From: Planctomycetota bacterium | GTDB taxonomy: Bacteria; Planctomycetota; Planctomycetia; Planctomycetales; Planctomycetaceae | Reading direction: 5' to 3' | Length of the DNA: 54,019 nucleotides | Assembly (NCBI GenBank): GCA_016872645.1 | Contig: VGZH01000035.1 | Coordinates: 1-54,019 of the forward strand | Notes under the pieces: generated by a model | The model's database searches: none | Told to the model about the DNA's origin: nothing | The model's input: the letters and a program-made list of their open reading frames with translations, nothing else | Program-made: the position numbers and the translations under genes | Shown: in pieces, positions 39,233-48,058 of the stretch | Layout of the letters: each line of letters begins with the position of its first letter | Position numbering within the stretch: the first letter of the stretch is position 1

Positions 39233-39594
39233 CCACAGTGCGCCGTTGCCGGGTTTTTTGGGATTTTGGCCATAATTTCGGCAAGCATTTCCGGAAAATC
39301 CAAGAGAGATTGCGCCCGTGAGAAGCGGATCGCCGAGTTTTCGCATATCCTCTTCCGTGTAAGGCGGTGTCCTACGAGGTTGTAGGCGGCGTCGTGAGTT
39401 CGTCAGCAGCGGGTTTTCAGGATTTCACTGACAATCCCTGATTAATCTACGAACTGTAATTGTGTGAGTTTTCCCATGTCTTCGAGCAACTGCGACAGAA
39501 GATTCTTGACGCTTTGCGAGGCGTCGGCATTACATTGTTGTAGTTCTAAACCGCGACGAGTTGTACTGACTCTTTTCGTCCGAGCCATCGTCGT
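39233..39594. other. Intergenic region before the LuxR-type regulator
   Basis: These 362 bases hold a T-run (GGGTTTTTTGGG, near 39255) after the cytochrome gene that could mark its terminator, an AT-richer stretch and a possible -35 TTGACG at 39506 with a poor -10 (TACATT, 19-base spacing). A minus-strand ORF of 48 codons at 39442-39588 is listed separately. Confidence 0.4.
39442..39588 (-). CDS. Possible 48-residue basic small protein
   Basis: ATG 39588 opens a 48-codon ORF (MARTKRVSTTRRGLELQQ... to the TAA at 39442), divergent from the LuxR gene. It has a basic N-terminus and a helix-like C-terminal half with LLSQLLEDMGKL. No ribosome site is clear, so this may be chance. Confidence 0.2.
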   Translation of the reverse strand: MARTKRVSTTRRGLELQQCNADASQSVKNLLSQLLEDMGKLTQLQFVD

Positions 39595-40269
39595 ATGAAT
39601 TCCCTTCGTTTGCTTTTGGCCCATGAATTGACTCTATCGCGAGCCGCGCTTCGCATGTTGCTGGAAAGTGAAGTCGGGCTCACGGTGGTTGGCGAGGCGG
39701 ACACAGTGGATCGCCTTCATGAACAGCTTCGCGCTCATCGGCCCGATCTGATCCTGATGACCTTGTCCCAGCGCGCGGGTTTCGGAAGTTCATTGATCGA
39801 ATCCCTGCGACGACAGAATCCAAAGATGAAGATCATCGTCATTTCCCCACATGACGAGCTGGCGTTCGCCCGTCTGCTGCTGGCTGCCGGAGCGACCGGT
39901 TATGTCAGCGAGCGGTCTCCGGCAGTGGAGTTACGGAACGCACTGCGTGAGGTTGCCCACGGTCGCACGTTCCTCGACTCGGCGATCTCTGATCGCGCTG
40001 ATCCGGCAACGCTCAACAAGATCAAGAGTTTGGAGGGTGGCCAAAAACCATCGGGGTTCCTCAGCAAGCGCGAGACGGAAGTGTTGCGGATGTTGGCTCA
40101 GGGATTTACCAACCAACAAGTTGCCGACGCGTTGACTCTGAGCGTGAAGACTGCGGAAACCTACCGCGTACGATTGACCCGCAAGCTGGGCGTCAAGAGC
40201 CGGGCCGAATTGTTCCGTTACGCTTTTGAAGTTGGCATGGTCGGTCCGGATCAGCTTCTCGCGCAATAG
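39595..40269 (+). CDS. LuxR-type regulator with degenerate receiver domain
   Basis: The 224-residue protein has the NarL/FixJ layout: a receiver-like domain (1-125) and a LuxR helix-turn-helix (about 155-215; LSKRETEVLRMLAQGFTNQQVADALTLSVKTAETYRVRLTRKLGVKSRAEL). The receiver lacks the phosphoacceptor: Thr56 stands where Asp is expected (DLILMT), the acidic pair is His10-Glu11, and the conserved Lys is Glu106. So it cannot be phosphorylated in the usual way and may respond to a ligand or protein. No histidine kinase gene adjoins. It ends 13 bases from the convergent PQQ gene. Confidence 0.9.
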   Translation: MNSLRLLLAHELTLSRAALRMLLESEVGLTVVGEADTVDRLHEQLRAHRPDLILMTLSQRAGFGSSLIESLRRQNPKMKIIVISPHDELAFARLLLAAGATGYVSERSPAVELRNALREVAHGRTFLDSAISDRADPATLNKIKSLEGGQKPSGFLSKRETEVLRMLAQGFTNQQVADALTLSVKTAETYRVRLTRKLGVKSRAELFRYAFEVGMVGPDQLLAQ

Positions 40270-40282
40270 TCGCCTTGGGGCG

Positions 40283-41932
40283 TCATCGCAGATCGTAGCA
40301 TGCGGCCTCGTCGCTGTTGCGGACGAGTAAACGGCCGCGCGATAGCACGGGATGATTCCAAGTCTTGCCGTCGATCGCATGAAATCGAGCCAGCTCGCGC
40401 GGCGTCTCCGGTGTCGCGGGGACGAGAACGACATCCCCTTTTTCAGTCAGGATCAGCAGCTTGTTTTCAACCAACAGCAACTGACCGTAGCCGTATCGGC
40501 CTTGCTTCCAAAGACGCTTGCCATCCTGCAAGTTCAAACATGTCAGCATCCCTTCGTCCAGTCCATAGGCGTAATCTCCGCTTCGCACAGCGCCGTTGAA
40601 TTTCAATTTGAACTGCCTGGACTGCCACCGATTGATGATTTCCGGAGACGCTTCGTCGCCTTCATGCGGGTGGAAGTCAATCAACACGCTGCCTTGGCCG
40701 TAACCTGATCCAATCAGCAAACGATCGTCATTCAAGATCAACGGCTGAGCCGCATTGACCCTTGGGTTGTTCATCCACTCAAAACTCAAGTACCGAGCCC
40801 CATCTCTCGAAGACAAGGCGATCAGACCGATGCCGTCGTAGATCAACACATACCGCTCTTCATTGCGATGCAGATCTCCGCTGAGTGTTATCAGATGTGG
40901 CGATGCGTAACTTCCCAGTCGATCTCCTGAAGTCCAGGCTTTCTCGCCGTTATCGCGACGATAGGCGATTACCGCGGAGTTCCTCGCTCTGCTGGCCTCG
41001 TCGTTGCTGCCCGGATTGACGATCACCAAATCATCAACCACTAATGGTGAGCCGCATTGGCCCCACGACAAGTTTGGGGAACCGGCATCTTCGAGCGTGT
41101 TGTGAGTCCATACGCGCTGGCCGGTCATGGCGTCGAGGCAGTTCAGGATTCCAGTGGCTCCTTGCGTGAAGACTTTGCCGTCATGCACAGTTGGGGTCGA
41201 GCACGGGCCGATTCCGCCTTGTGGGCTGCTGAAGCGAGCGGCATCGGCGTGCGTCCACAACTCGCGGCCAGTCACGATGTCGTAGCAGACACACAACTCA
41301 TTCTCGCCGCGTTGCTCCAGCGTCCACGCTCGTCGGCCAATCACAGCGAAGGCTCCCCAGCCGGAACCGATCGGGTGTTTCCAGAGTTCTTTGGGTGGCC
41401 TTGCGTCCCAGTCGGTTCGGAGTGATTCGCCAACAACCACGTCGTCACGATTCGGCCCGCGAAACGCCGGCCAATCGCCAACGGTTGGCACCAAGCTCTC
41501 GGTCGCGAGGTCATCCGACACAGTCGATGCGTTCTTGATCGAAGTGTTTTTGAAAAACTTGGCAGCATGGTCTTTTTTTGAAGGCTTCCAGCGTGGTGAG
41601 AAACGCGGAATCATCGCGCCGTCAAACTCGTCGAAACGAAACGCCACGAGAATCGACGCGCTGATGCCGGCAATCACCAACCAGCCTCGTCCGCGAATTC
41701 GCCAGGGAAGCCTCGACCAAAAGGTCCACCACAGCAGCAGCAGAAATACGGTCAACGGCCAGATTACAAATACGCAGGCCCAATCCAGGTAGGGCTGGTT
41801 TTCACCGAAGAAAATCGTGGCTGCTGTTTGCAAGGCCGCTCCGACCCCGAACGCAGCGATGATGGGCCACCAGCGGATTCGCTGTGAGCGAGCATTTTCT
41901 ATCGGCGGGGTGGAAGCATCATCGGTGGCCAT
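40283..41932 (-). CDS. Membrane-anchored PQQ-like beta-propeller protein
   Basis: The 549-residue protein has three hydrophobic segments near the N-terminus (about 22-43, 48-68 and 84-97), then a soluble region beginning WPAFRGPNRDD, a phrase typical of planctomycete PQQ-like proteins. The remainder carries blades of the PQQ-like repeat (LNCLDAMTGQRVWTHNT, YGLDEGMLTCLNLQDGKRLWKQ). Whether it binds PQQ is doubtful, since many such propellers have no cofactor. It may be a scaffold at the membrane. It is convergent with the LuxR-type gene and tandem with the GH10-like gene, which lies upstream. Confidence 0.88.
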   Translation of the reverse strand: MATDDASTPPIENARSQRIRWWPIIAAFGVGAALQTAATIFFGENQPYLDWACVFVIWPLTVFLLLLWWTFWSRLPWRIRGRGWLVIAGISASILVAFRFDEFDGAMIPRFSPRWKPSKKDHAAKFFKNTSIKNASTVSDDLATESLVPTVGDWPAFRGPNRDDVVVGESLRTDWDARPPKELWKHPIGSGWGAFAVIGRRAWTLEQRGENELCVCYDIVTGRELWTHADAARFSSPQGGIGPCSTPTVHDGKVFTQGATGILNCLDAMTGQRVWTHNTLEDAGSPNLSWGQCGSPLVVDDLVIVNPGSNDEASRARNSAVIAYRRDNGEKAWTSGDRLGSYASPHLITLSGDLHRNEERYVLIYDGIGLIALSSRDGARYLSFEWMNNPRVNAAQPLILNDDRLLIGSGYGQGSVLIDFHPHEGDEASPEIINRWQSRQFKLKFNGAVRSGDYAYGLDEGMLTCLNLQDGKRLWKQGRYGYGQLLLVENKLLILTEKGDVVLVPATPETPRELARFHAIDGKTWNHPVLSRGRLLVRNSDEAACYDLR

Positions 41933-42020
41933 CAGAGCATCTCCGCGTGAGTGAATGGCGCGGGATCTTGATCGGCTCGCTCAGCCTCCGCAAGGCGACG
42001 ACCGGACAGTTGCGGGTGTG

Positions 42021-43505
42021 TCACGATTGCCAGTGGTTCTTACTGTGATCAGCCAATGATTGCAGAGCCTTCTTGGGCCGGCCCATCGAATCGATCAGAC
42101 CAGCATTCGGAAAATCATGCGGTGCGGCGTCGGTCAGATGAGTCCAATAGATTCCCGTCACAGCTTGCTTGGCGATCAGCAGCGGAAGGTAGGTGTCGAT
42201 CCACTCAGCTTGAGCCTCTTCGCTCCAGGGGGACTTCCAGCCATTGGTCTCGATGTCGATGTCGCTGTGGGCTTTCGAGTCTGGATTGCTGGAAGAGGGA
42301 AACGCCAGCGTGATATGCAGCGGAATTTCCAGGCTGCTCCAAACATCCAGCATGCGGCTGAAGTCGAGCGAATCACGCGAGGCGGAGCCACGATCGGTGT
42401 AGCCGACTGCGATTTCCAAATTCACTCCTGCCAGTCCGACTCCGCAACGGAGCAGTGTGTCGACGAATTGCACGGGGGCGAGTCGATGTTGGCCGCGAGT
42501 TTGATATGTACCCCACGGTTGCTCGATGCGGATCAAGAATTGGGATTCCTCATCCACGCGCCGAGCGACTTCCAGGGTGCGATGCACCAGCGTCAAACAG
42601 TTTTCTTCGGTCAGATTCAAAGCTCCACCGGTGTTCACTCGCGAGGAAACTTCCCACAACCGAATCTTGCCGAGGTATCTCGAAACGGCAGTTTCGACGA
42701 AGTCGCACAGAAAGCTTTGCAAGTTGAAAAAGTCGTGCCCCCACTGCTCCAGCCACTTCGGCAGGCCGTGTGGAGACAAGTCGAGCAATGGCCCGCCGCG
42801 CATCACCAGTTTGTGTTGCTGGCACCATTCCACCTGGGCGTCGAGCCAACTCCAATCGTAGTTGCCCTCTTCCCGTTCAATGAACCGCCACTCGATGGGG
42901 ATTGCGCCGGCGTTGAATGTGCCAGGGATCAACGAATCCCAACTTGCATCAGGCTGAGCGTGGGCGAAGTTGCAGCCCAGCGAAATCGGCAATTGCGAGG
43001 ATCGTCGCACGCGAATCGCCAGCCGCTGATCGGTGTACGACTTGGTCAGCAGCTCAGCAGCTTCGCAAGATTTCGCGATCGCTTGCGTCGCGAGGTCACT
43101 GGCAGCAACGAGATCGCTTTTTAATGCGACCGATTTCGCGAACAGCAGATGAGCCGCTTTATGAGTAGGATGAAATGATTCGGGAATCTGCATCCCCAAC
43201 TGATCCCATGTCGCGGCCTGGTTGCGGACCTGGCAAATCTTCCCGCGGGCCAACTCGATGGCCAACACGTAGGCGGACTCTTGTTCGCGAAGACTGGAGG
43301 TGCTGATGACCGGTCGACCAAATCCAGGCACTGGCCATGCGACGTTAAACTTCCCGCTGTCCGATGCCGGTCGGCGGCATGAGATCGTGTTCCCTTCGAT
43401 CTCAACACGCGACGGAAACACACGGCCGTCAAAACCGGCGATATACGCGTCCTGGGCTTCGGGCCATCCCGCCATCAAGCTTTCGGGATAGACCTGGAAC
43501 TTCAT
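42021..43505 (-). CDS. GH10-like TIM-barrel protein lacking catalytic glutamates
   Basis: From ATG 43505 (MKFQVYPES) the product has 494 residues. The N-terminal third is an unknown domain, and the rest resembles glycoside hydrolase family 10: IEWRFIEREEGNYDWSWLDAQVEWC, HKLVMRGGPLLDLSPHGLPKWL, and the end TGIYWTHLTDAAPHDFPNAGLIDS..GRPKKAL. In GH10 the acid/base sits in W-D-x-x-N-E; here it reads WEVSSR, with Arg289 at the Glu position. The nucleophile motif T-E-L-D is TLAF (about 398-402). Both catalytic residues are gone, so it is probably not a xylanase. No signal peptide is visible. The frame is open to 43589. Confidence 0.75.
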   Translation of the reverse strand: MKFQVYPESLMAGWPEAQDAYIAGFDGRVFPSRVEIEGNTISCRRPASDSGKFNVAWPVPGFGRPVISTSSLREQESAYVLAIELARGKICQVRNQAATWDQLGMQIPESFHPTHKAAHLLFAKSVALKSDLVAASDLATQAIAKSCEAAELLTKSYTDQRLAIRVRRSSQLPISLGCNFAHAQPDASWDSLIPGTFNAGAIPIEWRFIEREEGNYDWSWLDAQVEWCQQHKLVMRGGPLLDLSPHGLPKWLEQWGHDFFNLQSFLCDFVETAVSRYLGKIRLWEVSSRVNTGGALNLTEENCLTLVHRTLEVARRVDEESQFLIRIEQPWGTYQTRGQHRLAPVQFVDTLLRCGVGLAGVNLEIAVGYTDRGSASRDSLDFSRMLDVWSSLEIPLHITLAFPSSSNPDSKAHSDIDIETNGWKSPWSEEAQAEWIDTYLPLLIAKQAVTGIYWTHLTDAAPHDFPNAGLIDSMGRPKKALQSLADHSKNHWQS

Positions 43506-43600
43506 GACACCCACGCGAATCCTCGCATCATGAACGGCGTCCGCAAGAATCGTGGCTCGCACAAACGCCTGAGCAAAAGGACGCTGCATGAGCTCTCGTC

Positions 43601-43616
43601 CCGACTTTCGAGTCGG
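43601..43616. other. Perfect TTCG tetraloop hairpin upstream of purC
   Basis: CCGACT-TTCG-AGTCGG forms a 6-bp stem capped by a TTCG (UUCG in RNA) tetraloop, about 100 bases before the purC start. Confidence 0.4.
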
Positions 43617-43714
43617 CGAAGAAGGCGAGTCTATTGGTGCCGAAGTGGTTGTTCAAGCAGTGCTTGCACGACTAGACTCTGTCGCTTTCGCGGAACCTCG
43701 GAACCCGAATATCC

Positions 43715-44599
43715 ATGCCCGCATTTCTCAGCAGCGCGATTCCTGGACTGACACCCAAGCGGGGCAAGGTGCGGGACATGTACGATTTTGGCGACCGAAT
43801 GCTGATGGTCGCCTCGGACCGGATCAGTGCCTTCGACTGGGTCTTGCCCAGCGGCATTCCCGACAAAGGCCGAGTGCTCACGCAGTTGAGCCGCTTTTGG
43901 TTCGAGCATCTCCCGGTCCGACATCATCTGCTCGGGCAAAATCTCGACGACGTTCCGCTCCCCGCTGGCACCGAACGCGATTCGCTGATCGGTCGCAGCA
44001 TGGTCGTCCGCAAAACGGAAGTCGTCCCGATCGAGTGCGTCGTGCGCGGCTACCTTTCTGGTTCCGGCTGGAAAGAGTACCGGCAAAGCGGCGCGGTCTG
44101 CGGCATCTCTTTGCCAGCCGGATTGCGAGAAAGTGACAAACTCCCCGAACCGATCTTCACTCCCGCCACAAAAGCCGAGTCCGGTCACGACATCAACATC
44201 TCGTTCGAAGAGATGTGCCGGCTGATCGGCGAGCTGACCTCGCGCCAACTCCGCGAACTGAGCCTTAGCGTTTACCAACAGGGTTCCGAGATCGCGCGAT
44301 CGAAGGGGATCATCATCGCTGACACGAAGTTTGAGTTCGGCCGGCTCGACGGTGAATTGTGGCTGATCGACGAAGTCATGACGCCGGACAGTTCGCGTTT
44401 CTGGCCGGCTGATCAATATTCACCCGGCAAAGGTCAGCCGTCGTTCGACAAACAATTCGTTCGCGATTGGCTGGAGACCAGCGGCTGGGACAAGAACAGT
44501 CCGCCTCCCGAACTCCCGCAAGACGTTATCGACCGCACGCGTGCGAAATACATCGAAGCCTTCGAACGTCTCGCCGGCGAAACATTCGCGTGGCGCTGA
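43715..44599 (+). CDS. purC: SAICAR synthetase (purine biosynthesis)
   Basis: PurC joins aspartate to CAIR with ATP in de novo purine synthesis. The 294-residue protein shows GKVRDMYDFGDRMLMVASDRISAFDWVLP, ECVVRGYLSGSGWKEY, HDINISFEEM and LIDEVMTPDSSRFWP, all hallmark segments of the family. The length matches the single-domain type that occurs in eukaryotes and many bacteria. It is convergent with the SDR gene 45 bases away across a hairpin. Confidence 0.96.
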   Translation: MPAFLSSAIPGLTPKRGKVRDMYDFGDRMLMVASDRISAFDWVLPSGIPDKGRVLTQLSRFWFEHLPVRHHLLGQNLDDVPLPAGTERDSLIGRSMVVRKTEVVPIECVVRGYLSGSGWKEYRQSGAVCGISLPAGLRESDKLPEPIFTPATKAESGHDINISFEEMCRLIGELTSRQLRELSLSVYQQGSEIARSKGIIIADTKFEFGRLDGELWLIDEVMTPDSSRFWPADQYSPGKGQPSFDKQFVRDWLETSGWDKNSPPPELPQDVIDRTRAKYIEAFERLAGETFAWR

Positions 44600-44603
44600 C
44601 GTA

Positions 44604-44640
44604 AGATGGGGCCGTCGCTCGAAGCGATCTGGTCCCATCT
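44604..44640. terminator. Bidirectional hairpin terminator between purC and the SDR gene
   Basis: AGATGGGGCC (44604-44613) pairs with GGTCCCATCT (44631-44640) with one mismatch, enclosing a second stem TCGCT-CGA-AGCGA. It lies exactly between the two convergent stops. Confidence 0.7.
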
Positions 44641-44644
44641 ACGC

Positions 44645-45454
44645 TCACCAGTGCATCACGAATCCGCCATCGATGTTGATTGTCTGGCCAGTGACATGCG
44701 CGGCGCGAGCCGATGACAGAAACACGATCATGTCGGCGATGTCTTCCGGTCGCTGCCACTGTCCCAGCGGAACAACCGCGCGAATCTTCGCCGCCGCCCA
44801 ATCGAGATAGCTCAGCCGCTGATCTTTCGGCTGCTGATCGTGCCACGCTCGCCAGACTGCCTCGTTGAGCGGTGTCTGCACCATGCCGGGACAGACCGTA
44901 TTTACTCGAATGCCGTGCGGAGCCAAGTCCTTCGCGAGGCATTGCGCGAAGTTGATGTTCGCCGCCTTCGACGCGCTGTACGGCGGATCGGTTTGCGAGC
45001 CGATTTGTCCCGCGACCGACGCCACGAAAACCATTGTGCCGCTCCCTTGCGAAACCGCCACCGGTGCAACTGCGTGAGCGACATTCACCATTCCCAGGAC
45101 GTTCACTTCGAGCACTCGCGGCCAATCGCTTGGCGAGAGGTTGGTGAATGGGAATCCGAACTTTCCCGAACCAATCGCGGCTCCGTGTACCAGATGATCG
45201 ATTGAGCCGAACACGTCGACCGTCGATTGCGCCGCACGACTGACGGCGTTCGAGTCGGTCACATCGACTCGGCAACCAATGGCCGAGACTCCGAACTGTT
45301 CGGTCAGTTGCTTGGCGACCTCTTCGACGTTCGCGGCGACGTCCCACATCGCGATACGACATTTCTCGGCTGCGAAGCCTCGGCACGTTGCTAACCCGAT
45401 GCCGCTCGCCCCGCCTGTGACAACGGCGGTCCGTCCTGCAAGTTGAAGGTCCAT
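44645..45454 (-). CDS. Short-chain dehydrogenase/reductase
   Basis: The 269-residue protein, from ATG 45454 (MDLQLAGRTAVVTGG), has the classical SDR features: nucleotide motif TGGASGIG (T-G-x3-G-x-G), a NxAG-like variant HGAAIG, catalytic Ser in FVASVAGQIGSQ, and YSASKAA (Y-x3-K). The C-terminus ends with INIDGG, as in many NAD(P)-dependent SDRs. The frame is open to 45499 but begins inside an inverted repeat. Its neighbours are purC and nfo, which give no clue to the substrate. Confidence 0.9.
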   Translation of the reverse strand: MDLQLAGRTAVVTGGASGIGLATCRGFAAEKCRIAMWDVAANVEEVAKQLTEQFGVSAIGCRVDVTDSNAVSRAAQSTVDVFGSIDHLVHGAAIGSGKFGFPFTNLSPSDWPRVLEVNVLGMVNVAHAVAPVAVSQGSGTMVFVASVAGQIGSQTDPPYSASKAANINFAQCLAKDLAPHGIRVNTVCPGMVQTPLNEAVWRAWHDQQPKDQRLSYLDWAAAKIRAVVPLGQWQRPEDIADMIVFLSSARAAHVTGQTINIDGGFVMHW

Positions 45455-45471
45455 GAGGCACTCTCCAGTTG

Positions 45472-45536
45472 GTAGCCGCGTTCGCCAGAACGAGGGCAAC
45501 CCCGCAAAACTCCCACGTTCTGGCGAACGTGGCTAC
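45472..45536. repeat. Inverted repeat, 21-bp arms, between nfo and the SDR gene
   Basis: Arms 45472-45492 and 45516-45536 pair at 20 of 21 positions. They are the same sequence family as 28866-28928 (GTAGCC(A/G)CGTT(C/T)GCCAGAACG). The TAG stop codon of nfo (minus strand, 45533-45535) lies inside the right arm. It may terminate nfo. Confidence 0.8.
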
Positions 45537-46390
45537 GACTGCAGCAGCGATCGCAGCGTCTTCAGATTGACTGCATCCATTTCGCGACCGTCGCGTTGCT
45601 CTTTTGCCGTTTCCAGGTACATCGGCAGCTTCGCAAAGCGCGGATCGTTGACGATGTTCCGGAACGGCTCCAGGCCAAGACAGCCTTCGCCGATGTGCTC
45701 GTGCCGGTCGACTCGGCTACCGAGCGGCTTCTTACTGTCGTTGAGATGAAAGCAGCGGATGCGGTCGACACCGATGGTCCGGTCGAACTCGCCCATCGTG
45801 GCTGCGTACTCGGCCGGCGTCGTGAGCGGATAGCCGGCGGCGAAGATGTGGCAGCTATCGACGCATACGGCCACGCGGCCCGGGTGCTTGACGTGTTCGA
45901 TGATCCACGCGAGATGCTCGAACTTCGCACCGAGATTCGTCCCTTGCCCGGCGGTCGTTTCGAGCAGTGTCAGCGTCTTGAACTTCGGCGTCGCTCGATG
46001 CGCCGCGTCTAACGCTTTGACGATTCGTGCCAATCCGGATTGTTCGTCCGAATCGACATAGCTGCCTGGGTGCATCACCACGCCGATCAATCCGAGTGTC
46101 TCGGCCCGTTGCAGTTCGACGATGAACGCCTCCAGCGATCTGTTCCACAAGTCATCCTTCGGACTGGCGAGATTGATGAGATAGCTGTCGTGAGCTACCG
46201 GCTGCTGAATCCCAGTTCTCTCGATGGCGTCGCGAAATGCCGTCACGTCGTCGGCCGATAGTTCCTTCGCCGCCCACTGGTTGTTGTTCTTCGTGAAAAG
46301 CTGCACGGCCTCCATGCCCAGATCGGCGGCGGCCTCGACCGCTTTGTGGTAGCCACCTGAAATCGACAAGTGCGAACCGAACAACGGCAT
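45533..46390 (-). CDS. nfo: Endonuclease IV (AP endonuclease)
   Basis: Nfo cuts DNA 5' to abasic sites in base excision repair. The 285-residue TIM-barrel zinc enzyme shows GSHLSISGG, VMHPGS, ETTAGQGTNLG, VCVDSCHIFAAGY and HLNDSKKPLGSRVDRHEHIGEG, which include the known zinc ligands (His, Asp, Glu). Its ATG shares one base with the stop of the upstream membrane-protein gene (TGATG), so the two are coupled. The stop falls in the arm of the repeat at 45472. Confidence 0.95.
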   Translation of the reverse strand: MPLFGSHLSISGGYHKAVEAAADLGMEAVQLFTKNNNQWAAKELSADDVTAFRDAIERTGIQQPVAHDSYLINLASPKDDLWNRSLEAFIVELQRAETLGLIGVVMHPGSYVDSDEQSGLARIVKALDAAHRATPKFKTLTLLETTAGQGTNLGAKFEHLAWIIEHVKHPGRVAVCVDSCHIFAAGYPLTTPAEYAATMGEFDRTIGVDRIRCFHLNDSKKPLGSRVDRHEHIGEGCLGLEPFRNIVNDPRFAKLPMYLETAKEQRDGREMDAVNLKTLRSLLQS

Positions 46391-47862
46391 CAGTTTTTCT
46401 CCGGTGGCGCGGCTTCTGGCAGCGTGGGACTTGGCGGAGCTGACGGCCTGAGCAGTCGAAAGCCTTGGTCAGGAGTGTCGTTGGAGCTGGTGATGCGACC
46501 ACCGTCATTTGTTCCATTCACGCCGACGCTGTAGATCACGAGATCATCACCGTCTCGCTTTAGCTGCATCAATTCTCCCGATTTTCCGAGCGGATCGATC
46601 GGAGGCTCGGCGAGAATGCCCGGCACAAGGTCTTCGACTTTCGCTGGCCAATCACCGTGCATTCGGTGATGAAGCTGGCATGCGAGCATCAACGACACCG
46701 CCGCTCGCATTGCCGCCTCGCGTTGCATGGCTGCGTCCACTTGCTGATACACCGTCAACAACGATCGAGCCAAGATGCTCGAATTGAACACCTGCTCCAA
46801 CTCGCGAGCTGGCAGGAATTGGGCGGTTCCGGGAGGCAAATCATACAAGCGCAGCAATCCGGCAACCGTCGGCGCACGATCCCGTTTTGGTTTGTCGATT
46901 TCAGAAATCTGATTGCCGAAGAAGTGTTCAAAGACTTTTAGAGACAGCTCTGGCTCACCCATGACAAACAGCATCGGAGCTTGCAGCGATGGCAAGGGAT
47001 CGGCACCCGATAGTCCCAGTCCCGCGAGTTCGTTCAACGAAGTCGCTTCTCTGAGCGTGTTTCGCAGCATGAGGTATTCTGACTTCAATGCATCCGAATT
47101 CGGCGGAGTCAGTTGGTCCGCCGCGTGAAAATCCGCGAGCGCCTTTCGTAGCAGATCGGAGGTGACCGCTGGATGTGCCGACCAGCGGTTGATTCCATTT
47201 GCTCCGGTGTGGAACAGCGCCATGCCGACCAACCGCTGAATCAAACAACCATGCTGCTCGACATGCCGACTGGCACGCACGTTGGCCAACAACCAGCCCC
47301 AGGCCGCGTCGAGGTCGCCGTCATGAGCAGAACGCTCCGCCTGCAACGTTGCCAACCGAGTGAACTCGCGAGTTTGCTGAACCACTTCGAGCGTTGAGGT
47401 GATTCGCATATCCTTCGGTTGTATGACGACCGCTTGCGAAAGGTTGGTCCCTTTCCGCCATTCCGCCAGCGCCGGCTGGTTCTCATCCAACCATTTCGTC
47501 ACATCTTTGGAAGCGAAGGTCCAACCCTCAGTCCGCGCCTTTTCCTCATCGTCAAAACCGGTGGAACCAGAGTATGCCCGCTTGCGAAGCAGGGTCGAGG
47601 CGTGGACGTACTGGGTCATCGCGTTGTCGGCCGGGGAGATCTCCACGGCGCCGAACGCGATGACATCGAATGGATCGCCGATGTCCGGGATTCGCGAGAT
47701 GCGGTAACCTCGATACAAAAGCGGCGCGACTAGCACCAATCCGAGCAGAGTCAGCGGCAACGCGACCTTGGGATGCAGCCACCACAGCAGCCGACTAGGC
47801 TTCTCGCTCGCTGAATCGGATGCGATTGGATTCAGATCTGCTGAAGGATGCGGACTGGTCAT
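46390..47862 (-). CDS. Membrane-anchored protein of unknown function coupled to nfo
   Basis: From ATG 47862 (MTSPHPSADL) the protein has 490 residues. One membrane helix (about 37-59, LPLTLLGLVLVAPLLYRG) is followed by a large helical extracytoplasmic region. I recognise no family; the final part (DWPAKVEDLVPGILAEPPIDPLG, DDLVIYSVGVNGTNDGG) resembles the short tail seen in type II secretion pseudopilin-like planctomycete proteins. A start at 48084 is open but would overlap rpsT. Its stop overlaps the nfo start by one base, so the genes share a transcript, which is odd for an outer domain protein and a DNA repair enzyme. Confidence 0.75.
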   Translation of the reverse strand: MTSPHPSADLNPIASDSASEKPSRLLWWLHPKVALPLTLLGLVLVAPLLYRGYRISRIPDIGDPFDVIAFGAVEISPADNAMTQYVHASTLLRKRAYSGSTGFDDEEKARTEGWTFASKDVTKWLDENQPALAEWRKGTNLSQAVVIQPKDMRITSTLEVVQQTREFTRLATLQAERSAHDGDLDAAWGWLLANVRASRHVEQHGCLIQRLVGMALFHTGANGINRWSAHPAVTSDLLRKALADFHAADQLTPPNSDALKSEYLMLRNTLREATSLNELAGLGLSGADPLPSLQAPMLFVMGEPELSLKVFEHFFGNQISEIDKPKRDRAPTVAGLLRLYDLPPGTAQFLPARELEQVFNSSILARSLLTVYQQVDAAMQREAAMRAAVSLMLACQLHHRMHGDWPAKVEDLVPGILAEPPIDPLGKSGELMQLKRDGDDLVIYSVGVNGTNDGGRITSSNDTPDQGFRLLRPSAPPSPTLPEAAPPEKN

Positions 47863-48058
47863 TTCGGAAGCCTGCTGGCGTGATTGGCGGACTCGCGAGC
47901 CAACGTAGCGGACTGGGTTTTGTTGCGAAAGCAGATCGTGGCGATTCGCTGGCAATCGGGACAGGCGCTGCCTAGAATCCCGCCCCTTCCGCTGGCTCGG
48001 ATGGCCCGATGGCCGGCGAGAATTTCTGTCCAATTGACCTCGAACCCGTAAGCTCGAC

